A stretch of 42,737 bases of DNA, taken from positions 1 to 42,737 of the forward strand of contig NZ_NOXT01000095.1 of the NCBI RefSeq assembly GCF_002251755.1, in the 5' to 3' direction. This document shows, piece after piece, positions 35,937 to 42,737 of the stretch. Source of the DNA: Sandarakinorhabdus cyanobacteriorum (GTDB lineage Bacteria; Pseudomonadota; Alphaproteobacteria; Sphingomonadales; Sphingomonadaceae). Position numbers and translations under genes: made by a program. The notes beneath the pieces were generated by a model. It did not search any database, was not told where the DNA came from, and was given only the letters and a program-made list of their open reading frames with translations. Every line of letters begins with the position of its first letter. The first letter of the stretch is position 1.

Positions 35937-37046
35937 ATGGATCTGCTCAACGGCCCGTGGCGCCGCGAACTGGCCCGCCTGCCCTGGGGCGTGGTGCTGT
36001 TGATCAGCGCCATCGCCGGCTTTGGCACCATGGTGCTCTATTCCGCTGGTGGCGGCTCGCTCGATCCCTGGGCGCTGAAGCATGGGGTGCGCTTTGCCAT
36101 CCTGCTGGTCGGCGCGCTGGCGCTGGCAATGCTGCCGCCTGAACGCTGGCTGGCGCTGGCCTGGCCGATCTATTTCACGCTGCTCTTGGCGCTCGTCGGC
36201 GTGGAGCTGGTGGGCGCCGTGAAGGGCGGCAGCCAGCGCTGGCTCAACCTGGGCTTCATGGAATTCCAGCCATCGGAAATGATGAAGCTGGCCATCATTC
36301 TCGCCATGGCACGATATTTCCAATATGTGCCAAAGGGTTATGAAAGCAAACCCGATGTGCTGCTGCCCGCGCTGGCGATCATTGCCATGCCCGTGGGGCT
36401 GGTGATGCTGCAACCGGATCTGGGCACCGCCCTGTCGATCATGTTTGGCGGCATTGTCGTGATGTTCCTGGCCGGCGTGCGGCTGTGGCTGTTCGGCGCT
36501 GCCATCGCCGGGGTGGGCGCCCTGCTGCCGGTGGCGTGGAATCTTCTGCACGATTATCAGCGCAAGCGCGTCCTGATCTTCCTTGATCCCGAAAGCGATC
36601 CGCGCGGCGCCGGCTATCACATCACCCAGAGCAAGATTGCCATCGGTTCGGGCGGCCTGTCCGGCAAGGGCTTCCTGCAGGGCACGCAAAGCCATCTGGA
36701 TTATCTGCCCGAACTGCACACCGATTTCGCCTTTGCCACCATGGCCGAGGAATGGGGCCTGATGGGCGGCCTGTTCGTCATCATCCTCTATGGCCTGGTG
36801 CTGGCCTGGGGCATCCGCACCGCCGTGAACGCCGGCAGCCAGTTCCAGCGCTTGCTGGCGCTGGGCCTGATGTCCACCCTGTTCTTCTATCTGGCGATCA
36901 ACATGATGATGGTCATGGGCCTCGCCCCGGTTGTCGGAATCCCCCTGCCGTTGATCAGTTGGGGCGGCAGCTCGATGATGACGGTGATGATCCTGCTGAG
37001 CCTGGTGATGGGCGTCGCCCGCGCCAATCGCCCGAACCGCGATTGA
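35937..37046 (+). CDS. mrdB: Rod shape-determining protein RodA (SEDS glycosyltransferase)
   Basis: A 369-residue SEDS protein with about ten membrane helices. It polymerises lipid II into glycan strands with PBP2. Conserved blocks are GSQRWLNLGFMEFQPSEMMKLAIIL (near 98-122), LVMLQPDLGTALSIM, FLDPESDPRGAGYHITQSKIAIGSGGLSGKGFLQGTQSHLDYLPELHTDFAF and GLAPVVGIPLPLISWGGSSMM. The QPDLGT aspartate region and the long periplasmic loop are typical of RodA. It is last in the mre/mrd operon. Confidence 0.97.
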   Translation: MDLLNGPWRRELARLPWGVVLLISAIAGFGTMVLYSAGGGSLDPWALKHGVRFAILLVGALALAMLPPERWLALAWPIYFTLLLALVGVELVGAVKGGSQRWLNLGFMEFQPSEMMKLAIILAMARYFQYVPKGYESKPDVLLPALAIIAMPVGLVMLQPDLGTALSIMFGGIVVMFLAGVRLWLFGAAIAGVGALLPVAWNLLHDYQRKRVLIFLDPESDPRGAGYHITQSKIAIGSGGLSGKGFLQGTQSHLDYLPELHTDFAFATMAEEWGLMGGLFVIILYGLVLAWGIRTAVNAGSQFQRLLALGLMSTLFFYLAINMMMVMGLAPVVGIPLPLISWGGSSMMTVMILLSLVMGVARANRPNRD

Positions 37047-37143
37047 ACACGCAAAAACCGGTTTACAACCCCCAAGCCCCTTGTTAAAGGCGCGCTCCCG
37101 AACGGCGGCACCCCGCCGGTTCCGATGCCCGCAACGGCAGGAT

Positions 37144-37219
<76 letters not shown>

Positions 37220-37285
37220 TTTTCTTTTTTGATTGCCCATTTCATCCAGCCAGCCGGAACACTGGCCTGAGCTGGCGCGGTGCGT

Positions 37286-39625
37286 TCAGTTCTTCAGGCT
37301 GACAAAACTGTCGAGCACGCGCTTGCGGCCGGCGGCGGGGAAATCGATTTCCAGCTTGTTGCCATCCACATGCACGACCGTGCCTTCGCCGAACTTGGCG
37401 TGGAACACGCGGGCGCCGCGCTTGAAGCCCGGCATGGGCGCCAGGCTGATGGCGCTCACCCGCGCCTCGCGCGGCGGGGCGGCGCTGCGCGGGCCGAAAT
37501 CGCGGCCGGACTGGCTGAAGCCCTGCTTGGCGGCCTGCCAGCCTGAACCCGTCTGCCCCGATCGCGCCCGGTCCCAGCCTGGCCCGCGCCCGGTGCCGCG
37601 CTGCATATCGGCAAAGGGATCGCCGCCGGCCAGCGCCGCGCGCCACAGGCTGGGCCCGCCCGACAGGGTGGAGCGTTCATCAACATGCGCCTCGCCCAGT
37701 TCGGCAACAAAGCGGCTGGGCAGCGCCGCCGTCCACTGGCCATAAACCTGCCGGTTGGCGGCGTGCAGCACATGTGCGCGCACCCGGGCGCGGGTGATGC
37801 CGACATAGGCCAGCCGCCGCTCCTCCTCCAGCGCTGCGGTGCCGCCTTCATCCAGCGCGCGCTGGCTGGGGAACACGCCTTCCTCCCAGCCGGGCAGGAA
37901 AACATGATCAAATTCCAGCCCCTTGGCGGCATGCAGGGTCATGATGGTGATCTTCTCGCCATCGGCCGCCGCCTCATTGTCCATCACCAGCGACACATGC
38001 TCCAGGAACGCGGTCAGGCTGGGATAATCGCCCATCGCCCGCACCAGTTCCTTCAGGTTATCCAGCCGGCCATCGGCTTCGGTCGACTTGTCGGCCTGCC
38101 ACATGGCGACATAGCCCGATTCCTCCAGCACCAGCTCGGCCAGCTCGGCATGGTTCAGCGTGTCGGCAGCATCGCGCCAGCGCGCCACATCGGTCAGGAA
38201 GCCGCGCAGCGCCCGCCGCGCCGCCGGGGTGAGATCATCGCCTTCGGCCACATGGGCGGCGGCGCGCGACAGCGGCAGGTTCAGCCGGCGCGCGGCGGCG
38301 TGCAGCGTGCCCATCGCCTTGTCACCCAGGCCGCGCTTGGGCACGTTGACGATGCGTTCAAACGCCAGCGCATCATCGGGGGATTGCACCAACCGCAGAT
38401 AGGCCAGCGCATCGCGGATTTCGGCCCGCTCATAAAAGCGGAAGCCGCCAACGATGCGATAGGGCAGGCCAATGGCAATGAACCGGTCTTCAAACAGCCT
38501 GGTCTGGAACTGGGCGCGCACCAAAATCGCCATGTCGTTCAATGACACGCCCTCGCGGCCCAGCCGTTCGGCCTCGTCGCCCACGCTGCGGGCTTCCTCC
38601 GGCCCGTCCCAAACGCCGGTCACCGCCACTTTTTCGCCGGTGCTGTGCTGGGTGAACAGGGATTTGCCCAGCCGGCCATTGTTGTGGGCAATCAGATGGT
38701 TGGCGGCGGCGAGGATGTGCGGGGTGGAACGGTAATTCTCCTCCAGCCGGATCAGCTTGGCCCCGGGGAAATCCGCTTCAAAGCGCAGGATATTGGCCAC
38801 CTCCGCCCCGCGCCAGCTGTAGATCGACTGGTCATCATCGCCCACGCAGGCGATGTTGCGGCGATCGCCCACCAGCGCCTTCAGCCATTGATATTGGGCC
38901 TGGTTGGTGTCCTGATACTCGTCCACCATCACGTATCGGAAGCGCTCGCGATAATCGGCCAGCACATCGGGATGGCGGGCAAAGATGGTCAGCATGTGGA
39001 GCAGCAGATCGCCGAAATCCGCCGCGTTCAGCTGCACCAGCTGCTCCTGATAACGGGCATAAAGCGCCGCGCCGCCGCCCTTGGCACCATCGGCAAAGGC
39101 GAAGCTTTCGCCCGGCGGCACCTGTTCGGGCAACAGGCCGCGGTTTTTCCAGCGGTCGATCAGGCTGGCCAGCTGCTTGGCCGGCCAGCGCTTCTCGTCC
39201 AGCCCGGCCTCCGTCACCACCTGTTTCAGCAGGCGCAGCTGGTCATCGGTATCAAGGATGGTGAACTGCGGGTTCAGGCCCACCAGCCCGGCATGGCGGC
39301 GCAGCATCTTGGCCGACAGGGCGTGGAAGGTGCCCAGCCAGGGCAGGCCTTCGGCCATGCTGCCCAGCAGCAGCTCCGTGCGGTGGCGCATCTCGCGCGC
39401 CGCCTTGTTGGTGAAGGTGACGGCCAGCACCTGCGACGGCCAGGCCAGCCGGTTGAACAAGATGTGCGCCAGCCGGGCGGTGAGCGCCTTGGTCTTGCCG
39501 GTGCCGGCGCCGGCCAGGATCAGCACCGGCCCTTCGGTCGTCGTCACCGCGTCGCGCTGGGCCGGGTTCAGCCCGGCCAGCCAGGGCGGGCCCTGCAACG
39601 AATCAGGCGTGGGGGCAGGCAGCAT
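37286..39625 (-). CDS. uvrD: UvrD/PcrA-type ATP-dependent DNA helicase
   Basis: A 779-residue superfamily 1A 3'-5' helicase. Motif I is GAGTGKT (39-45); FTNKAAREM is motif Ia; DEYQDTN is motif II; GDDDQSIYSWRGA is motif III; LEENYRSTP is motif IV; TLHAAKGLEFDHVFLPGWEEGVFPSQRA is motif V; and EERRLAYVGITRAR is motif VI. A C-terminal Tudor-like domain reads KRGARVFHAKFGEGTVV. It acts in nucleotide-excision and mismatch repair and replication restart. The start giving MLPAPTPDSL is used; a TTG at 39661 behind a GGAG sequence is possible. Divergent from the GGDEF-EAL gene. The length is close to the usual 720-770. Confidence 0.94.
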   Translation of the reverse strand: MLPAPTPDSLQGPPWLAGLNPAQRDAVTTTEGPVLILAGAGTGKTKALTARLAHILFNRLAWPSQVLAVTFTNKAAREMRHRTELLLGSMAEGLPWLGTFHALSAKMLRRHAGLVGLNPQFTILDTDDQLRLLKQVVTEAGLDEKRWPAKQLASLIDRWKNRGLLPEQVPPGESFAFADGAKGGGAALYARYQEQLVQLNAADFGDLLLHMLTIFARHPDVLADYRERFRYVMVDEYQDTNQAQYQWLKALVGDRRNIACVGDDDQSIYSWRGAEVANILRFEADFPGAKLIRLEENYRSTPHILAAANHLIAHNNGRLGKSLFTQHSTGEKVAVTGVWDGPEEARSVGDEAERLGREGVSLNDMAILVRAQFQTRLFEDRFIAIGLPYRIVGGFRFYERAEIRDALAYLRLVQSPDDALAFERIVNVPKRGLGDKAMGTLHAAARRLNLPLSRAAAHVAEGDDLTPAARRALRGFLTDVARWRDAADTLNHAELAELVLEESGYVAMWQADKSTEADGRLDNLKELVRAMGDYPSLTAFLEHVSLVMDNEAAADGEKITIMTLHAAKGLEFDHVFLPGWEEGVFPSQRALDEGGTAALEEERRLAYVGITRARVRAHVLHAANRQVYGQWTAALPSRFVAELGEAHVDERSTLSGGPSLWRAALAGGDPFADMQRGTGRGPGWDRARSGQTGSGWQAAKQGFSQSGRDFGPRSAAPPREARVSAISLAPMPGFKRGARVFHAKFGEGTVVHVDGNKLEIDFPAAGRKRVLDSFVSLKN

Positions 39626-39738
39626 GGGTGAACGAGTATGGAACAAAAACTCGCCTGCCAAGCCTCTCCGCCCGATTGATTCAATCTGCCGCGCGCCTCG
39701 CCGTTTCAGCCGGCACGACCAATGGGAGCGGACGCACG

Positions 39739-42087
39739 ATGACAGCCATGCTGAAACCGCCAGTGCAGGTGGCGCGCAATCTGGGGTGGCGCCAGGTGCT
39801 GGGCGCCGGGCAGAGCGGCGATGGCTTTTGGGCGCATGTGCGCGGCCAGCAACTGCTGCTCCTGAATGCCGCCATCCCCTTCAACATCGGCCTGCTTGTG
39901 ATCAACATGGCCGTTCTCCTCGCCCTGTTCGGCCCGGCGGTGCCCTTTGCCCAGCTGGCGCCCTGTCTGGCGGGCTTTGCCGGCCTGTCGCTGATGTGGA
40001 CCGTGCGGGCCATAAGGCGCGGGCGGGCCGGCGTGCCGGGCACAGCCAGCCACGGCCGCTTCTGGCGGGTGACGGCGGAAATCAGCAGCCTTGGCCTGTG
40101 CTGGGCCGGGCTGTTGTTTGCGCTGCTGCCGGTGCTGCCGGCCGATCGCCAGGCGGTGCTGATGATCTTCTCGCTGATCTTCATGGGCGCCATCAGCAAC
40201 GCGGCGGCGACCATGCCGGTGGCGGTGCTGGCGGTGGTGGCGGCGATTGCCAGCGCAATGTGGGCGGCGCTGCCGGCCGGCGCACCGCTGGAACATCCGA
40301 TGGTGGCGCTGGGGCTGGCCAGTTTTGCCCTGATCAAGCTGCGCGCGGCCTTGGCCACCACCTATCAAACCATGGCGCGGCTGAAGAGCGATGCCGATCT
40401 GAAAGACCAGGGCGAGGTGGTGCGCCTGCTGCTCAACGAATATGAATCCAACGGCAGTGACTGGCTGCTGGAACTGGATGCGCACGGCCGGCTCACCCAT
40501 GTCACCACGCGCTTTGCCGATGTGGCGCGGCGGCCGCGCGGCGATCTCATCGGCCAGCCGCTGCTCAGCCTGATTGATCCCACCCAGGGCGGCGCGGCGG
40601 CGGTGGCGCTGGCCCGCGCGCTGAACGATGCGCAGCCGTTCCGCGATCTGGTGGTGCCGGTGCCGCTGGGCCGCGATCTTCGGTGGTGGGCGTTGTCGGG
40701 CACGCCGAAACAGGATGGCAAGGGCAATTTCACCGGCTTCCGCGGTGTCGGCCGTGATGTGACCGAGGTGCGCCGCAGCCAGGAACGCATCGCCCAGCTG
40801 GCGCGCTTCGATCCGCTCACCGGGTTGGCCAACCGCAGCCTGTTCCGCGAAACGCTGGAGGATGTGGTCGATCGCGCCATCGCCAGCGGCCGGCCGGCGG
40901 CGCTGCTGTTTGTCGATCTCGATCGCTTCAAGGCGGTGAATGATGGCTTTGGCCATGCTGCCGGCGATTATCTGCTGCGCCAGGTCGCCCAACGGCTGCA
41001 GGGGCTGGTGAAGGGCGGCGCCACCATCGCCCGGCTGGGGGGCGACGAATTCGCCATACTGCTGCCCGATGGCAGTGGTGACCGGCCCGATCGACTCGCG
41101 GCACGCATCGTCAAGGATCTGGCCCGGCCCTTCCCGCTGGGCGACACCGGCCGCGCCGGAGCCGTGGTCGGCGCGTCGGTGGGCTGGGCCCGCGTGCCTG
41201 ATGATGCCCGCACGCCAGAAAGCCTGCTGCGCTGCGCTGATCTTGCCCTCTATCAGGTCAAGGGCCAGGGCCGCGGCGCCGCCTGCCAATATTCGGCGGA
41301 AATGGCCGAAGCTGCCGCCCACCGCCGCCGGCTGGAAGGCGATCTCGCCGCCGCGCTCGATCAGGATCAACTGGCCCTGATGTTCCAGCCGGTGGTGGAC
41401 GCGGCCGACGAACGCATCACCGGGTTTGAGGCGCTGCTGCGCTGGCACCATCCCGAACTGGGCACCATCCCGCCATTGGATTTCATCCCCATCGCCGAGG
41501 ACACCGGCCTCATCGTCCCCATCGGCCATTGGGTGATCGACCGGGCGCTGGCCTGGGCCGCCCGCTGGCCCCAGCATGTGCGCGTGGCCGTCAACCTGTC
41601 CGCCGTGCAGATGGAGGATGTCGATCTGCCCGTCCACATCGCCGCTGCGCTGGCCCGCCACCGCGTCACCGCCGACCGGCTGGAGCTGGAGATCACCGAA
41701 AGCCTGTTCCTCGCCGAAAAGCCGGTGGTGCAGCAGTTGCTGGCCGAATTGACCGCGCTGGGCCTCAACTTCGCGCTGGATGATTTCGGCACCGGCTATT
41801 CGGCGCTCGGCACGCTGCAAAATGCCAGCTTCAGCCGCATCAAGATCGATCGCAGTTTCGTCAAACGCGCCACCGCGCTGGGCGATGATGCCAGCGCCAT
41901 CATCCAGGCCATCGTGCGGCTGGCCGCCAGCCTCGACATGGCCACCACCGCCGAAGGCACCGAAACCCGCGCCGCCTTCGAACTGTGCCGCGATCTCGGC
42001 TGCACCCAGGTGCAGGGTTTTCTGTTCGGCCGGCCGATGCCGCCGGAACAGGCCACCGCGCTGGTCGCCGATCTGGCGCCGGCATGA
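39739..42087 (+). CDS. Membrane PAS-GGDEF-EAL protein (cyclic-di-GMP turnover)
   Basis: A 782-residue signalling protein. The N-terminus (about 30-210) has around five membrane helices, followed by a PAS domain (about 225-350: DWLLELDAHGRLTHVT, GDLIGQPLLSLID, FRGVGRDVTEVRRSQ). The diguanylate-cyclase domain has RLGGDEFAIL at about 433-442 with the active GGDEF intact; no RxxD inhibitory site is seen just before. The EAL phosphodiesterase domain has E564-AL, NLSAVQM, EITES, DDFGTGYS, KIDRSFV and AEGTET, so all catalytic residues appear intact. Net activity cannot be predicted. GGGAG lies ten bases before the ATG; a second in-frame ATG at 39748 is possible. A terminator hairpin follows its stop. 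Confidence 0.94.
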   Translation: MTAMLKPPVQVARNLGWRQVLGAGQSGDGFWAHVRGQQLLLLNAAIPFNIGLLVINMAVLLALFGPAVPFAQLAPCLAGFAGLSLMWTVRAIRRGRAGVPGTASHGRFWRVTAEISSLGLCWAGLLFALLPVLPADRQAVLMIFSLIFMGAISNAAATMPVAVLAVVAAIASAMWAALPAGAPLEHPMVALGLASFALIKLRAALATTYQTMARLKSDADLKDQGEVVRLLLNEYESNGSDWLLELDAHGRLTHVTTRFADVARRPRGDLIGQPLLSLIDPTQGGAAAVALARALNDAQPFRDLVVPVPLGRDLRWWALSGTPKQDGKGNFTGFRGVGRDVTEVRRSQERIAQLARFDPLTGLANRSLFRETLEDVVDRAIASGRPAALLFVDLDRFKAVNDGFGHAAGDYLLRQVAQRLQGLVKGGATIARLGGDEFAILLPDGSGDRPDRLAARIVKDLARPFPLGDTGRAGAVVGASVGWARVPDDARTPESLLRCADLALYQVKGQGRGAACQYSAEMAEAAAHRRRLEGDLAAALDQDQLALMFQPVVDAADERITGFEALLRWHHPELGTIPPLDFIPIAEDTGLIVPIGHWVIDRALAWAARWPQHVRVAVNLSAVQMEDVDLPVHIAAALARHRVTADRLELEITESLFLAEKPVVQQLLAELTALGLNFALDDFGTGYSALGTLQNASFSRIKIDRSFVKRATALGDDASAIIQAIVRLAASLDMATTAEGTETRAAFELCRDLGCTQVQGFLFGRPMPPEQATALVADLAPA

Positions 42088-42091
42088 AGAA

Positions 42092-42121
42092 ATGGGGCGC
42101 GTCGGGCAGGACGCGCCCCAT
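42092..42121. terminator. Hairpin between convergent genes
   Basis: ATGGGGCGCGTC (42092-42103) pairs perfectly with GACGCGCCCCAT (42110-42121) over a GGGCAG loop. T-rich sequence (TTCTTC) follows on the minus strand only. It lies between the GGDEF-EAL gene and the convergent outer membrane gene and probably ends the latter's transcript. Confidence 0.75.
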
Positions 42122-42151
42122 CCGGGCACCATGCTCCTGAAACAGGGGGGA

Positions 42152-42737
42152 TCAGAAGCTCATGCCAACGCTCATCTTGTAGAAATCGCCGGTGTTGTCC
42201 TTGTCCAGATCGGCACCGGCGGTGAAGCGGGCGAAAAAGCCCTTGGGCAGGGTGAACTGCACATAGGCGCCCAGCCATTCATAGGTCTTGTTGGCGCGGC
42301 CGCCGGGGTTGCGGGTGTTGGACAGCAGCTCGTAATGCGGGCCGAACGACACGGTGCTGGACGCCTTGTAGCCAATGTTGATCCAGGTGTGCAGGAAATC
42401 GAGCCCGCTGGTGTTGTTGCGGTTCCGCAGCGCGGCATAATAGCCGCCATAATATTCGGCTTCGATCTTGTCGCCGCTGTAGTTCACCGTCAGGCTGGGC
42501 ACGATGCCATCGCCAAAGGCGGCGCCGCGCGCGCCGGCGGCACCACGCGCCCCGCCCGACAGCAGCGAGCCGTTGGTCAGGCCGATCTGCGGCTTGATGA
42601 TGAGACCATCGCTGGGGCGGAAGGCGGCGCCCACACCGAATTCGGTCCACAGGCTGTCACCGGTGCCGGTGATGCCAAAGGCCGGGCGGGTCCAGAAGGT
42701 GGGCACCTCCAAAAACCCCTCGCCAATAGCGGCCTGA
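42152..42737 (-). CDS. Outer-membrane beta-barrel protein, 5' end outside the window (partial)
   Basis: The frame is open to the right edge of the window and has no start codon needed there: 8 more sense codons precede the TTG at 42712, giving QAAIGEGFLEVPTFW. The visible 194 residues contain alternating strands such as FWTRPAFGITG, WTEFGVGAAFRPSDGLIIKPQIG, IVPSLTVNYSGDKIEAEYYGGYY, FLHTWINIGYKASSTVSFGPHYELLSN, TYEWLGAYVQFTLPKGFFARFTAGADLDKDN and end in MSVGMSF, the terminal phenylalanine typical of outer-membrane barrels. It looks like a small porin-like barrel; the substrate is unknown. A terminator hairpin follows its stop. Confidence 0.85.
   Translation of the reverse strand, partial: QAAIGEGFLEVPTFWTRPAFGITGTGDSLWTEFGVGAAFRPSDGLIIKPQIGLTNGSLLSGGARGAAGARGAAFGDGIVPSLTVNYSGDKIEAEYYGGYYAALRNRNNTSGLDFLHTWINIGYKASSTVSFGPHYELLSNTRNPGGRANKTYEWLGAYVQFTLPKGFFARFTAGADLDKDNTGDFYKMSVGMSF

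Noticed and set aside
39706-42132. An 808-codon minus-strand frame opposite the GGDEF-EAL gene
   Set aside because: Same kind of shadow: repetitive Gln/His/Gly composition, no ribosome site, and the opposing frame has complete catalytic motifs.

Overview
The window is about 42.7 kb of GC-rich chromosomal DNA from an alphaproteobacterium, most likely a sphingomonad. The gene content and linkage fit that group: PhaR/PhaA, a DUF1465 protein, a single-cysteine DksA, DUF2125-PlsC-YdcF, MetX-MetW, HisC-TyrC and mreBCD-mrdAB. A BciB-type divinyl chlorophyllide reductase near the left end hints at a (bacterio)chlorophyll-making lineage such as Sandarakinorhabdus or Polymorphobacter. That placement is inference. 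No transposase, integrase, phage gene, CRISPR array or rRNA operon is visible.

Layout. 1-0.6 kb: a possible small conserved gene and a gene-poor stretch. 0.6-6.3 kb (minus): bciB, then an AttH-like secreted lipocalin-fold protein with a large FtsX-type permease and its ATPase. 6.4-9.6 kb: a VOC protein, a DUF1465 protein, a small heat-shock gene behind a probable RpoH promoter and ROSE-type RNA thermometer, a TPR protein, two divergent DUF465 genes and dksA. 9.8-12.7 kb: a polyhydroxyalkanoate block (phaR divergent from a short PhaC-like protein, then a PhaA-type thiolase). 12.8-14.9 kb: a methyltransferase-like protein, a PaaI-type thioesterase, a DUF1905 protein and metW. 14.9-18.1 kb: metX (minus) divergent from hisC-tyrC (plus).

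18.1-26.2 kb (minus): fabD, fabG, acpP, fabF, mltG, ydcF, plsC and a DUF2125 gene form a tightly packed lipid and cell-envelope block, with an SH3-type secreted protein beyond it. A large imperfect inverted repeat sits between fabG and acpP, and a terminator-like hairpin between acpP and fabF. 26.4-29.2 kb: a secreted TPR-like protein, a bidirectional terminator, bacterioferritin (bfr), a short GTG-started bacterioferritin-associated ferredoxin (bfd) with nearby 15-bp dyads, and a DUF4375 gene broken by an in-frame amber codon. 29.4-37.0 kb: mutL divergent from the rod-shape operon mreB-mreC-mreD-mrdA-mrdB. 37.1 kb: tRNA-Lys(CTT). 37.3-42.1 kb: a UvrD/PcrA helicase divergent from a membrane PAS-GGDEF-EAL protein. 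The window ends inside a minus-strand outer-membrane protein gene.

Most of the window is core metabolism and envelope biogenesis. I did not find a defence island or a clearly novel multi-gene system. The observations most worth a second look are the inverted repeat between fabG and acpP, a three-copy dispersed palindromic repeat, the palindrome cluster around bfd/bfr, the ROSE thermometer, the short PhaC-like protein, the amber-interrupted DUF4375 gene and the possible ATT start of fabD.
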